Below, one piece after another: positions 36,378 through 49,899 of a DNA stretch of 64,000 bases (its first letter is position 1; the number at the start of each line of letters is the position of its first letter). A program made the position numbers and the translations under genes. A model generated the notes under the pieces. It ran no database searches. It saw only the letters and a list, made by a program, of their open reading frames with translations, and was not told where the DNA came from. The stretch comes from Paragonimus skrjabini miyazakii (lineage: Eukaryota > Platyhelminthes > Trematoda > Plagiorchiida > Troglotrematidae), in the NCBI GenBank assembly GCA_014338405.1, contig JTDE01000931.1:1-64000 (forward strand). The letters run 5' to 3'.

Positions 36378-36722
36378 ACTGAAACACGATCTTTATTGTC
36401 CAACTCCTCGGTAGCCATACCACGCGCGCTCGCTTTTATGATCCGGGATTCCAGTCCACAACACAACGGTAGTTTCCACTTACATGTGGTGTACACTTCT
36501 GTCAGCTTTGTGTGTATGTGTGTGACTGACGCCTGCTGTTGCGGTTTTTCTGCCTCCCATTCCTCTTCCGCTCGTCCGATTCTGTTGCGCAGTAGCTCAT
36601 CCTCTCGTCTGTGTTATATGCAATCCACTTGCTGTGGGCTCTTGGATATATCTTCCCGCCGCGTTGAGGTATTCCGTTAAATGTTGGAATATTCGCGCCT
36701 CCGATTCGGTCATCCATCACAA
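36378..36722 (-). repeat. R1 interspersed repeat, copy 4
   Basis: Minus-strand copy running from ATGGATGACCGAATCGGAGG through GGAATACCTCAACGCGG, GAATCGGACGAGCGGAAG and GTTGTGTTGTGGACTGGAAT to the end GGACAATAAAGATCGTG. It is uninterrupted and has a 76-codon frame. It agrees with copies 1 to 3 over its length and gives the clearest view of the unit. It lies just upstream of the DRAM-like exons on the same strand. Confidence 0.66.
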
Positions 36723-39700
36723 AGCGTACCATCGAGATTAGCTATAATAAGTGACTGTTCTCATCACTGTGTAGCGGACTGCTGCATCAAACAAATACAC
36801 TTCGATAGACAGTGGCTCACCAGCACAAGCACTAGAGGCCAATACCAGTCCAAAGTTATTCAATTGGTTACAAAGTTAGGTGATTTGTAATGGCACCAGT
36901 TTCGTGCACCAGATATTCCTTTAAAACCGTCTGCAGACGACGTTGTCACTATACATTCAGGTAGAGTAATCCAGGTTAAATAGTGTTGCTTGCATTTCAA
37001 ACGACTCCTTTGACGGTGCAACATCAGCCAGGGTTCTCAAAAGTATTGACTCGTACAAGCAGTTACGGTTTTCCCCTAGGCGACACAACACTGCTTATGT
37101 AAAAGTAAATCATTGCGACATGCCGACAGTACATGATGAATTTATCCACATGGATAATCTTCCGCTCATAGTTCTGCTTCTACTCTTTCGACCAAATGAA
37201 TATCTCCTGTAAATTATGGTCTGCCAGCCTCATGACTCAACTAAAGATAAGTGAATTTCAGTGGGTTTAATACTGAAGGGTAATGCTTTCCGGACGGTTG
37301 GATTATTCTCCCAAACATTGTGTTAATTATTTTCGTATTCAAGGGGCAGCATAAGCAATAGATGGTCTTCCGTGACAAACACTTCCGGGACTTGCTTCCC
37401 AATAGTAGTATTACAAATTTATCAGCAAGTATTGAGCAACGAAGTTACATCAGTTTACAATTAGAGGAAATGAGCAAGGCCGGTGCGTTGTGTCTCAGAA
37501 CACAACACACTAAGAACACTTTCAGGTCTTTCTATTTGTCATCCACGTAAACTAATGCCTGAAAACGTACACGTGTTGTGTTCACAACAGATGCTTGGCG
37601 TTGGAAGTTGGTTACAGCTTGAACCAAATTACGAACAGTATGAAAATGCACAAATTGCTTGTAGCAACCACTGTGCACAATTACACAAGGTGATTAATCG
37701 ACACTGTAAGCGGTTCACACAGAGTGGACTAGAACACGAAACCAAAGGGTCTGGATTGTCTGCAGAACTCCCACAATTCGGGACCGAAATGTCCAAGACC
37801 GACATCCTAATAGTACTTGCCATCGCTTTTATAATCAACCAACTGGAAAGCAGGAACCTATGGATCAAATGTGACAAGCAACAATAGTCGACGGGATAGA
37901 ACCTAATCGACCAGCGGGAACACTGGTAATTGGGGCACAGTGTAATGAAACTGTAAAACATTGAATATCCCAGTGTTTCCGGTTGCACTGAGGTCAGTTC
38001 CATTAAATGAACGAAAAGTCACCGTTTATGAACTACGGGATGCAAATATAAAAATAGCCGTTTTGTCGCCAGTTCGAGACTTTCAAACTTTTGTTAATAA
38101 ACGTTACGACAAAAACGAATGTCTTACTCTGGAATGCGAAAAAGAAAGCGGATCCTTTTGAAAATAAAACTAATTAAGGTAGGTAATGCAGAAATTAAAA
38201 AAAATTAAGCGATAATTTTCATATACATTGCCCCTTCAGAAACAGTGAACAGTTTTTGCGTGATATGATTGACATCCAGCTTGTCCTGAAGACCGTCACC
38301 GGTGGCTCGAAATTTGACTGGTGAAGTGTCAAGGACAAACACCGCAAAGGATCTCTTGCTTGAAAGCTTCAGTTCTTGCGACCGTAGTCAAGGCAGATTG
38401 GTTGTCTCCAATTCTAAGCAACCAAGACATTTTGAACGTCAAATTGGTAAGTGTACCCGACTTACCACAAACAAAGCTCACAAAACCGACAATGACCCAC
38501 TGGATACGAGCTTGGTTTGTAAATAAAAAGTTAACCAACCGAACCTCGTTTAGGCTATCCGGGATGCGGAAGTGTTCATTTCAGAATAAACATAACATAA
38601 GGGTTCATTGGTAAGCAGTTTAGACACACACTCACTGTACCACCCTATTCAAACTCTGACGTCAACAACTGAAACATTACATATGAGTTACGTTTTTAAC
38701 TATTGTAACCGTGTATGCATCAGAAAGCATATGACAACATGAACGCAGTTCACAAGCGCGAACGCAGCGGAACAGTTGCATGCGATAATTAAAGTAAACC
38801 CAATATGAGGTCAGTTACTTAGTTGTGCCTGGGTTGGTCTCATGAACCCAAGGGTCATAGGTCACTTATGATTCCGGACAAACGATTAGGCTAATGATAA
38901 GCCCTAGAAACAGCAAAACTCAAGAGGAATGCTTCCCTTTTAAACACGGAAGGTAAAACTGTAGCTGAATGCGAAAACAGTGACAAGACGTTAAGGAGGG
39001 GGGAGGGTGTTGAACTCGCAACTGTTCGGTTTAATAACGTGCTCACGAGGACGGTTGAAGCAAACAAGGGCTGACACAATCATTTCCCTTGGGAGTTTGA
39101 ATGCAACTAACAAAAGAGTGGCATCATATTTTGATGCATCTACACTGCCTCTTTATCTGAACGGTCCAAATATACCGAATTCCATATCACTAGACGAAAA
39201 GGCCAAGGCTGATAACCTATTTCGTCGACATCAAAACAGTGACAAGGTCACATACGGTTTCAATAAACGTTATGGTGGCTTCTGATTACAGTCAATTCTG
39301 CACATCATAACAAATGTTCGTCTTAGGTTAGTAACAGAATTCGGACAGAGTTCGTTTGAGCGTTCACATGTTGCATTGTCAGGTGAAATCTGATATTCGG
39401 TGACATTGACATCTTTGTTATCGTGGTCAAGCTGTCTGATGATTGTGCAACCGTTTGTTCAGTTTATATGATTTATTCACGTGACTGACCAGACGAACAG
39501 CCCCATGTTCAGTTATCAATTTTAGACAAAATTTACAGCACGTGGAGACGTTTACAAGCAAACTTGGCGATATTGATTCCAACTTAGTAACAATCGAGTA
39601 GCTCTCAGCATTAAGCTCTTCACATTATGCATTAGTTAGTCGTCATTTATGTGGTGAGACCATAAGTGTTTGGAATGTTGTAATGCCTTACAAGATTTCT

Positions 39701-42149
39701 CCCATATTTTCGTTCTTGCTTATTGTTTCAAAGCTGTTGGGATAATGGGCAGGACCAGTAGGCTTGCGCTCGACGCAAAAAGCGCACAGTTCGCCCTCGT
39801 AGCCTGGTGCATTTTTATAAGTACAGCATCTGAATATCCACTCAGTCAGAGTGGATGAAGCAATATGTTATTGTCATTAATGCCTACTTCAATGTACCGA
39901 TTGACTTCGAGAATTCTTCTGAAAATAATGCATTCACCCAGTTGCCTAGGCGCAATTCCATCGAAATGAACATGCTGATCGTTAAGATTCAATATCTGGC
40001 GCGTTGTTGGAACGTGGGTGATTGACTAGTGAATCACGAATTCGCCAAAAAGGTCACGAAAAAGCACTTATATGGAGTTCCAACAATGAGCAAGTCAACG
40101 ATGATATGGCCATGCCCAAAATGTGAGCTGATGATGCTTTGGTCTGTCACATGGTGAATTATAGTGACGGAGATGGGCTTTCTGAACCACACCATTAATG
40201 GGTTTCGCCACAAGGCTAAAACATTTATTACCAATGTTGTTCAGCCGGTATGACGAGATTTTTTATTATAGTGCTGCATCGGACTGACAGGCTCTTACAG
40301 AAGTCTTATTGATTTGAAGACTTAAAACAAACTGACCGTGTTCTTCATTTTTGGTTCAACACTTCACACTTGGGATATGGTTCCCAGTCAGACTGAGTAA
40401 TGACAGATATAGTGGATTCGACTGAACATCAAACAATCGAATATTGGATGATAATCAGCAAAGTTCACGTGAGCGTTCAACGCCGAGGAGGGAATACACA
40501 TGCTTAACAGAGCGAAAGCCATGCCAGTTCCCATGTCTAGACTGAACCGCCCAATGGAAGCTGACTGGCCGTAACCATCTGTTTTGATCAACAAAACTGG
40601 ATGCTTGAAACTACACTGTCTCCTTTGTGTCCAACTGTGCACAGGTTAACTGATCCGATAACGGTTACCCTATCGAATAATGTCAAAATAAGCTGAACAG
40701 TACACAAATTATAAAATCACGTGACTAACGCAATCACCATAGTACATATAGTCGGCCCTGTTGATTGCGCAGCAACCTAAGTGTGTACACCATTGAATGG
40801 CATTTTAGACTAAGAACAATCGGTTATCGCGCGCTATGGACACCCTTGTTATAAAAACTGCACCTCGTTCTATGTAAGTAACTTGGACAAATTGTTAGTC
40901 TTTATGTGCCACAGTTACAAAGTATGACCAAACTAATGTGAAGGTGAAGACTGTCATACATTTTATGTGCGAGTTTGTTATTGGTCAGTTGTGGAACAGT
41001 TTGTTTGCAACACAGGTATCGTCATCCGAACTACAAATGCATCAAGAGCTCGCAAAAATCTCAAAAGATACCATATGCAAACCATTGTTATTAACTTTTC
41101 TCATCAAATTGACATTACTCCAAATTACTTAACGAAGAGAAGTTTTATTCATAAGATTTTGCGCCATTAAACGTGTTTCAAAGACGTCTGAGAAGCCATG
41201 TTTAAGGCGTCAGTTCCATTTCTAATCGACCGTAATGGATTCCAGAATGAACTTATCTCATAACTACCTTTCGCGGCGATATGAAGAGCATATGAAGAGT
41301 TGAATGTACTAACAACCCTAAGCTCCTAAAACGAAGGATTCAACCAAATCTCGAATCCATCAACATGTGAGAAGCAGCTGATATTAGTATGGCTAGCGCG
41401 GCTCAAGCCATTGCTTTTCGCTGATGTTAGGAATTTTTCCAACATATTAGATGAAAATGCCTCTCGGTCCTATGTACATGTGTAGAACCTCAGTACATTT
41501 CAAAAGGAACATGCAAACACGATAAAAGTCCCTTAAGTACCAACAAACAACATAAAAGCTAGGACGATTTAAGTTTGCTGAATAGTCTGCACTAGTCAGG
41601 GCAAATTCTTAATTATCTCATATTACACATATTTACCTAATTTACAGTCAAAAGCAATAATAAGGACTAAAACCCCGCATGCCGACTGTTCACACAAGTA
41701 ACTTGGATTTTCGAACAATATTCCATGCACATCTACCGCTTGCTAAAGCATATGTGAAACGTTTCTCATAACACGAATCATGCCACATGTAGGCATATAT
41801 TCATATTCATTGATGGCGTTCAAATTCAAGTAAACACACACACGTCCATCACTACAACATGTATGGTAGAAGTACACATCCGGAAATCAAATCAATATAC
41901 TTCACAGTAATGAAGCACGAATAAAAGTTCCGATTGCGAGCCTACGATAAACAAACTGGACAGGAAAATTCAGCATCGGTCAGTTGTGTCGGACATAATA
42001 CAAAAGGGATTGAGCTCGTGTTCACAACTTCCTGCATTTCCACACGTTAGCCAACTGAATGTAGGCCCACCCAAAATTGTTGAAGCAATCTGCCGTTGCT
42101 GTTATATATTTGCCGATACCGATCGATTACGCAACTGATAAGTAATCTG
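36723..42149. other. No recognised gene over 5.4 kb
   Basis: The longest frame is plus 37483-37887 (134 codons), containing a helix-like ILIVLAIAFIINQL, without a family match. Plus frames at 38302-38614 and 39007-39285 are also unrecognised. No LINE, PLE or SINE motif was seen. Unrecognised exons could be hidden here. Confidence 0.35.
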
Positions 42150-42715
42150 GACTACGCTGTAAACTCGACGGCCGAGTCGTTTGCCACACCGAGCACTCGG
42201 TGCCGACGCTGCGGTCAATCGGCGCAAAGCGCGAGGTGGACAGATGATGACCTGACGTAGACAAATGAAATCGTTCACGAAGGGTTTGGCTACTGTAGAT
42301 CGGGTTCGTCTTCCAGGCTGGAGCTTTCGCGACTCACAGACTCGATGGCTTGAAACTTTAGGTGAGATGGCGGCTAACCGAACTCAGTGGCGTGAATGTT
42401 GTCGTTGTTTGGCCGAGTTTTCTGTGAAGTGAGTGCACTTAATGACGCGGGGCAGTAAAAACCGTGAGGAAGCTGTCTTGCTGATGACGCCTTACTTTCA
42501 CTTACAGCTGGGTTGTTTGTTTGCAAGGTGTAGGCGCCTTGATTTTGTATGTTTTAATGGAGACGTAGCTATTTTTAGGGTTTAGGTCCCCTCCCCTCTC
42601 CCTTTTTTCTTCTCTCGTCTTAAACAGGATTTGTTTCTTCTGCTTCGTGGTTGTATGGCAGTTAAGCATCAGTTTAAACCACTGATGTATTGCTGTGTAT
42701 AATGATGATGACAAG
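42150..42715 (+). mobile_element. LINE 3' end (C-terminus plus 3' UTR), RTE-like
   Basis: The C-terminal block reads VDRVRLPGWSFRDSQTRWLE then TLGEMAANRTQWRECC (42290-42405), matching the LPGW-x-x-RD...WLETL-x-DMAxNRxQWRxC ending of RTE-like LINEs in flatworms. The 3' UTR that follows (42410-42715) shares blocks with 50395-50690: GCTGATGAC, a pyrimidine-rich tract, ATGGCAGTTAAGC and CCACTGATGTA. It ends in ATAATGATGATGACAAGG, a short trinucleotide run of the kind such LINEs use at their 3' end. The RT and endonuclease are missing. Confidence 0.72.
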
Positions 42716-45700
42716 GCATGAATAGAGCAGAACTGATTCAGTATATAAACTGCTTCAAATCAAGCACCATACTTTCGGTTGATCGCTGCGTCGACAGCTC
42801 AGATCGACCTTTTGCCCGGTACTTTGTAATAAAAGGGAACTAGATACGAATTCCTCCTGTTAGTGGTAAAAGCCCAACTGCTGAATGGTGGGAGATGAAA
42901 ATTATGACAATTCTGTTGACTTCATACTAAGTACGACTCAACCGTAACACCGGAACATTTAACCGGTATAGCTTGTGAGCAAATAATCCAAGGATCACTG
43001 TCTATTTATCTCAGGTCCAGTCTGTTTACTTTCATACGAGAAGACCCGGCTTTCAGTGTCAAAACTCTGTTTTTTATGGGGTGAAGTAAATACGGTGTAA
43101 TGAGGTCGTTGTCGGTGTCAAAAACCTGCAAAACAAAACATTCATGAAGGCTGTAACGGAGTTATCGACAGACATAACTTATCCGTGATCCTGAGCGTTC
43201 ACTTACACGACACTTACCAGAAGGCCAACAACAGCGATCAACTGCTTTGCTCACTGTGAGTTATTAAAAGTGCAGCAAAACTGAGCAACGCCAATGCACA
43301 TTATGAAGTACATTATTCGTCTCATGTGTACGAAATGTGCGGTGTAAACCACCCTGATCGTTCAGGAGTACACAGGGTTCATCCACCTGTTCTTAGAACT
43401 GATGTGTCAAACATGTCCATCAGCCTGGTGATCACATTGTAGAGACAACCAAAGCTTTGTCATAGTTATCAAATGCAGCTAATTGTCTACCATACAGTTT
43501 GCTTATCGCATTACCCGAACTAAGCTCAGAATGGCACTCCGCATGTCGGCTTAAGGCAAGGATGAAGACTTCGACTTCCGGTATTACCATTAAAATCTAA
43601 CCAAAGATAAGTCCTTTATTGGACATATTCGCAGATATGGCTTAGATTTAGCAGCAAGTCAGCAGGTTAACAGACCAGCAAATGACAAAGTTAAACAGAA
43701 TTCCATGTAACACAAGTGTGGCTTCAGTTATAGTCACACAACTCTTTCAAGTGTAGGCTCTGGAGGCCATACAGGAGTAGCTGTTTTGTGAATGACGGAT
43801 TTCTTTCCATCAGCTCTGTTAAAAATTTGGACATATGAGTGTCTGAGTGAAATGAGTTCCAACTTTAGTTGCTCATCAAACTGAGCTTGTCGTCCAACGT
43901 GTGGGATTACGAAAGACTTATATGCACTAACTACTGAGGTTTTTCACGAAACTCACAACTGGTAACCAAAATATCAAACCTAAATATTACTACATTTACA
44001 CCGGAAAAGTCAAAATGCGGTTCTCATTTGTAAGCATTACCAAAATATATCCACAAAACCCGCGTATACCAGCAGTATTTACTCTCACGTACCAGTGATT
44101 ACTGAAGTTCCCTTTGAAGAGGGATAATGATCGCGAATTAGGAACATACCTGGAAATTTGCAACAAGGGATGTGCCAAATGCGGATATTAGACCCGAAAC
44201 CAGTGCGAGATGAGTACAGCGTCGTAGGCGGATTCGTGAGCCGAATGGTAGACGAACGAGAGCCTGTTTATGCCAGACGTAGGCACAAAAACCACCTATA
44301 ACCAATGTAAAGAGAACAAACGTTTAGAAAGAAGACTGACTTCGGTGTGAGCCAAACCTGCAGTCCAACATGACACATAGTTCGGTGACCGCGCCTGACT
44401 TATTACAGCTCACAATATCTTACTCCTACCAACAGTATCATCAATTAGCAATGATAGAGGTATGATGTAACCCCTCAGAACACAGCATTCTAAGACTTTT
44501 CATTGAATAATCAGATTTGTTATACCCGTTTCCGTTCGTTGGAAATAACAGAAGAGACGCTTCCCGTTTCTTATAGTTTCCAAACTTGGAGCACTGTGGT
44601 CACTGTAACCGACTAGAGATTTCACTGGCCTGCCTGCCATATGATGTGTAAAATAGTTCCAAAACTCATTGTTGTATATTGTACATGTACATGCTGTATC
44701 TACGTCGGCACAACATCACTTTGAAGAGAAAACGAAACAAAAAATATACTGTATATAGAGATATCGCAATTGAAAAAAGGAGAATCAAAAGTGATTTGAA
44801 ATAAGAAACAACTATTGGGGAAGATAGGTCAATGGTCAGGTTCGATAGTTTCACTTTGGATGAGGCCAATTCAGACGCGTGATAAATATGAACGTCAGTA
44901 TATTCAGGATGATGAGAAGTATCCAGTTATAGAATATATCGTTCTTGTAATATATAAACAATTAGCGATGTGGGAAGTCAACTTGTACAGTCAACGATAG
45001 AGTAAGATGAAGCCGCGTTGTACGTTTGGTCATCCGTACGATAAGTCGATTGGAATTATCTTTTCTATCTGGCAGACAATTAAAGTTAGTCGGCTTGATA
45101 AAGTCTGTTCAGACCAAAACAGATACATACCAGCTGATACACCATGAACGGACGCCTTTTTGGATGTTTTAGTGCTAAACTTCCTGTAGCAGTAAACCTT
45201 CATCGATGAGGAACTATCACATATGAAGTAAATATGAATTAACTTGAACTCTAAGTTCAATGCAAACAACTTGCTTGTTTAACATTTTCTGTTCTGAGGC
45301 GACAAAATAAAAATCTTACTGAAAGAATATAAGCCTATCGAGAGGAAGCCAATATAGCACCTGTTAGTGGTTTCTAGAAACTCTTGGGAAGAATTTATTT
45401 TAAACCCCCATGCCGATGACAGACTGATAGCAATGAATTCGGTGTTACAAAATCTTTTCCACATTTGTCATTACTTAGGTGTAAACCTGCATATTATTCA
45501 GATGAGGCTGTTGTAGGGGGATTTCAACGTGTAAGCCACGAAATAGATGCATGGAACACTCGAATCTAGGGGCATATGATGAAATGGCCTCTGAATACTA
45601 AAGGTAGGATATTTAAAAGGGCCATGACAGAACGTTTACCTAAATCTGGTCGCTCAACAGATCCCGCGATGGTGTAGCATGTTTTTTCACAGACATCAGT

Positions 45701-46307
45701 AAGAATGTGGTATTGACTGATTCATTTTATTTTGTTTACTTCACTTCCTAATAGAATAATGTTTGCATGAATCTTGGGTAACCGGGTAATGATTGGGGAT
45801 TAGAAATATTGTGATTCGTTCCTTGTAACGGGGATAAACTAAACAAGCGTTGCCGCAGTACATACGTGGTGTGACAGTTGGGCCTACTTCAGAATTGACT
45901 TTTTTATGTAAGTGAATTGATTTATCCGAATAAATGTACGGCCTTGAAAATGGAGGTCGAATAACTTAAACTAGACTATCCACTGCAATTCTTTCAGTAG
46001 TTCTATACGAGAAGAAAATCATATTATTCGACTAACGATGAATTGGTCGGAAACACAGACCGAGCTGTTGTAGATGCAAGAAAAATATCGCACTCAGTCG
46101 GACAATAGTTTACCGCGGCTTTTGATCTATCCGGATGAAGCTCGATTGGTCTGTTGCCCGGATAAGCTGAACACGAAGTTGTCCACGGAACTCAAAGCCC
46201 GTCAGCTGCATTTCTCTGGACACTTATGAAAGGTGACAAATGATTATAGTTCACTGATTTTTGGAATGGCCCGAAGTGTGTATGCTACTAACCAAGGTGT
46301 CGTTTAG
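42716..46307. other. No firm gene; weak candidate exon at 45127-45215 (minus)
   Basis: At 45127-45215 the minus strand has an acceptor-like CATATGTGATAG, a frame reading MKVYCYRKFSTKTSKKASVH and a GTATGT donor. The pieces are short and unrecognised. Nothing else is supported. Confidence 0.3.
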
Positions 46308-46665
46308 TTGGTCATTAATGACGATCAGTTCAACCTTAACACANNNNNNNNNNNNNNNNNNNNNNNNNNNNNNNNNNNNNNNNNNNNNNNNNNNNNNNNN
46401 NNNNNNNNNNNNNNNNNNNNNNNNNNNNNNNNNNNNNNNNNNNACCTTAACACAAACGGAGATTCAACTTGTCCTATCGTCCTAGTCCAACTGCGTAAAG
46501 ACGCTGACACACCAGGTGATATTACAACTATAGGATCGTTTTCTCACAAAGGGTTAAACCTCTTCTTGAGAAAGATCAACACCTTTTACTCTCTCACATA
46601 CAACCCGGGTCAAACTACGCAAAATTGCGGAAAATTTAACCAAGCGGACGGATGGTCATACAAAA
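46308..46665 (+). CDS. Candidate exon crossing an assembly gap, unrecognised
   Basis: A TACTAAC branch-point-like motif lies 18 bases before the acceptor GTCGTTTAG (ending 46307). The frame runs VINDDQFNLNT, a 100-N gap, then NTNGDSTCPIVLVQLRKD, GSFSHKGLNLFLRK and QTTQNCGKFNQADGW up to a GTAAGA donor (46666). The frame is open on both sides. The flanks of the gap repeat ACCTTAACACA, so the true exon is probably continuous and about 110 bases shorter. CPIVLVQLRKD faintly recalls the C2-like domain of calpains, but I do not assert it. Confidence 0.4.
46344..46443. other. Scaffold gap of 100 N, probably spurious
   Basis: Exactly 100 N, the conventional placeholder for a gap of unknown size. The 11 bases before it (46333-46343) and after it (46444-46454) are identical, ACCTTAACACA. 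That is the mark of two contigs that overlap but were not merged. Confidence 0.9.
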
Positions 46666-48279
46666 GTAAGATGGTATGAGTCTAATGGTCAAAATTCGAG
46701 GGAAGTACACAACCGGTTTTGTGGCTATTACCACTCATCAAGTATGTAAATACCATGAACGTCAACCACACATCATACTATAGGAACTACTTAAGCTGAA
46801 ATTTGTAACTAATAACCCGGCTTCGAGTAGCAGGAAATTACAAAAGCATTCGTGCATTTTTCGTGAATTTTGGTTAATAGGCATACCACTTTTGCCAACA
46901 TATCTTACAATGCTATCTAGGACCTTGACTGAATTTGTGTAAAGGTCCAGCTGGTGTATCTGACACACACTAATCTACGAACTCCATTGAGTCTGATATA
47001 AAAGACACGATTGACTCGTCAATGAGTTAGCAACTACAGGGATGGATTTTTATTAAAAGTTCCGAATATGGACAGCTGAAATAGTCACAGGAATCGAAAT
47101 CAATCTTTAACTAGAAAGACAGAAAGTACTGGATCAATTCTTAAAGTATTACGAGCATATCAGGAGAGACTTAGGCATAACTTACAAAGTCTTGTGCCTT
47201 TCTGGTCATTTACTAGTAGGCTATCTCTCACCAACCAGAAACGAAATGCTAAGCGATTTTAAGCCTCAGTTTCAGATGAGACTTTTTATCAGAGACTGAC
47301 TATCATGGAACACTCTGTCCAGCTCTGACTTGACTAAGATGTCTAAAACCCTATTCGACCGGATGCAAATAAAACAGTCATCCGGCATTACAGTCCACTT
47401 GGCAATTTCCTTAGCTCACTCCTATGGTTCACCACGTTCGCCTGTATCCGTCAATTGTTTTTCTTGTTGACTGTCTGTCTGTCTGTTTATTTCCTTCATT
47501 GTAACATTATACTACTTTCCTATGTTGGCTTGCTGCACATCTGTGTTTTTTTTATATTCAGTTTTCTTCTCTTATTAGCATCCGTCCAGCAAAATTTAGT
47601 CTCCACTTAACACAAGAATAAGAATATCTAACCCCTTGACATTCGTCTCTTCTGAACAAATCTAAAAAACTGTCTGACGTTACGTGTGAGATCGAAGAAT
47701 TCACATGAAATAAGACCACACACAATATATCATATTCAGTTGCATGTTTGAACTAACACAGTCCATTTGTTGAAAATCTCACATTGATGGGTTCCAAAAG
47801 AATTTGAAAGACAGTATCCAGTAAACAATCCCTATTATCAGCTTCATTTCCGTTTGGATTAGCAAGTGAGGCTAATCATACCGTAAGCCAAATCCCATGC
47901 CCAATCGGCCACCAGTTCCGTTAGCCATGATCTAGACCGGTGATTCGAGTTCAGTTGTAATAAATCGGTCAAATGGTCTCGGATCAAACCAACGGCCTAA
48001 CCGCAAGATACATCTAAACTCATGGTCTGTTGAGCGACCAGACAATACAAACAACTTGTATCATGGCCAATAGTCGCATGATTGTGTATGCACAGTGCAG
48101 AGTGCAGTCAGTTTTATTGGCTAGCCATAAAGAAAAATAGTTCAAAGTAACCAATAATCCATGCCGGGATTTGCTCGATGGCCTGCTTAACAATAAAGTC
48201 TTCTATCGTCTGTCCTTGCCTAGAATGAAGGCCACTGGTTGATCGTGCCCACTGCAGAATTAGGGCTTCGTGAAAGGAC
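46666..48279. other. No gene seen
   Basis: No supported exon or repeat. A TCTG microsatellite of about five units is at 47467-47487, and an inverted CCGGATG/CATCCGG pair lies near 47357-47386. Confidence 0.4.
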
Positions 48280-48510
48280 CAGAATGTGAAGATAAGGTTA
48301 CATTTACCAAAAAGAAATGGCCTTCAACTGGTAATCCGTAGAGTCCTTGTTAGAATACCTATCAGACCACCTCTGTCTAGTAAACTCGAACGGGAAGGAA
48401 ACTGGTCATATAGTTGTGAAAAGTCGGGGTTTCGGCTGGATTCGAGTCGGCGACAGAAACATCATGTCTCAACGCAGCAAACGCTCCACCACCTGAGCTA
48501 AGATTCCTTT
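48280..48510 (-). mobile_element. SINE2, a different tRNA-derived SINE or tRNA pseudogene
   Basis: On the minus strand TAGCTCAGGTGG (48489-48500) fits a pol III A box and GACTCGAATCC (48438-48448) fits a B box, about 41 bases apart. A G between them extends to AGCG as in a D-arm. The sequence continues GCCGAAACCCCGACTTTTC, a non-tRNA tail typical of SINEs. The anticodon arm does not fold cleanly and the acceptor stem is not paired, so it is not a working tRNA gene. It shares no body sequence with SINE1 and has no ribozyme core. Confidence 0.55.
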
Positions 48511-49289
48511 CCAGGAGCTCGTAAATTTCGTATTTGGACTCGATTACTCACTCGTTCCACTGTGTCATATGAAGTCCACCAAAAAATCCAGAGGATCAAA
48601 TATCCAGGCAGGATTTTTCACGAAGCGCCGATGACCGAAGAGCCTATCATTATTTCAACCTGAAACACTAATAGCGAAAGAAGACAGGTCGCAGGCGTCA
48701 ACATGTCGTTTACTACTCTGAGCCGTGAATGAGAAACAATAGAATGCAGAATATACAAGTAGCGAAAACAACAGGAATAGTCATCTTTGAGCTTTGCACC
48801 AGAAGAGGGAGTGACGTTAGTTATACGCAGAAACATCGTCTGAGTCAACAGTTTCAGCACATAGAGTTGCAGATAACTGCTGCTACCTGCATGTTCCGAT
48901 TGAAAAGAGTAAACAATAAGCCGACAGTTCGCAACATTTTCATTCTTTTCAACTTTAAGGATTGTTTGTTTATGGAATGTCATATAATCAAAAAAAAAAC
49001 AGAATAAGCTACATTTATAGTGAGTGAAGTAGACTTACTCAATGTGGCGATCAGGTTAAGAAGTTGTCCAAAAATGCAGCTTTCTGGCACCCAAGTCCCA
49101 GTATCGCTTTGATTTTATGTTTAAATGTGAGTGAAGAAATAAACAGGGAAACAGTCAAATGAAGTGAAAAATTGGTTTATGCATGATGTAAGCTGTAACA
49201 TAGAGCTACTGCAACGTTTCAACCCGTTTAAAAACGTAATCAATGTGAACGTGTGTTCTACAAATCGTCAGTGATAAGAATTTACGTAC
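48511..49289. other. No recognised gene
   Basis: Overlapping frames on both strands (minus 48618-48983, 121 codons; plus 48729-49007, 92 codons) match no family. At least one must be chance. Confidence 0.35.
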
Positions 49290-49459
49290 ACTTCATTTCA
49301 GAAAATATCTCTACTGGATTACGTTTTAATGAGATGTCATGTTTTGCTAACAATTCAAGGTCTCCAATGTGGTCAAACACTAAGTCAACTAGCAAATCAC
49401 GCCAGACATCTCTTAAATGATCAGAATCAAACACTGTGCATTCACTACAAAAGTACTCC
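49290..49459 (-). CDS. Candidate exon of an unrecognised gene
   Basis: Bounded by an acceptor CGCCTCTTCAG (just above 49459) and a GTACGT donor (just below 49290). The minus-strand frame reads EYFCSECTVFDSDHLRDVW, then RDLLVDLVFDHIGDLELLAK and HDISLKRNPVEIF, an amphipathic, probably helical sequence with protein-like composition. It is on the same strand as the candidate exons at 52069-52122 and 52644-52807 and may be a downstream exon of that gene. Its family is not recognised. Confidence 0.42.
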
Positions 49460-49899
49460 CTGAAGAGGCGTTTCGTAATTAAAAAATACACGTCTATCTA
49501 CGTGCATCCGGTGTGCAAAATTAGTAATAAACAAGTAAAATGTTTTATAGTGTTTTGGACGGTTTTTAACCGACGGAGAATACATTTGCAACAACGCTTG
49601 AAAATACAGAGCGCAATATGAGATACAAAGAGTCTCACTATTTGAACATGTCTGAACAAAAGTGGGAAAATACCTCGAACAGTTAAGAAATCAACATACG
49701 GTTAAGGTGAACAAACAAACTGAAAGCCAAAGGATGGAATGAAATGGAATATATACGTTCTTTTCGTTCAACTTGCGCGCTCTTTATCGTAGATTTTTGG
49801 TTATTCTTCCCATAAAATTGTTCTAAGTTCCTCTGTGTTTGAAAACCTATGCCACTTTGACCATATCTTTCATGAGGATGAGTAAAGAATACTTAGGCG
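49460..49899. other. No gene seen; probable intron
   Basis: No exon or repeat signal is seen. If the minus-strand candidate exons belong together, this is intron sequence into which the LINE at 49900 inserted. Confidence 0.35.

Noticed and set aside
48425..48510. Functional tRNA gene
   Set aside because: A and B boxes are present, but the acceptor stem and anticodon arm do not pair; it is better explained as a SINE head.
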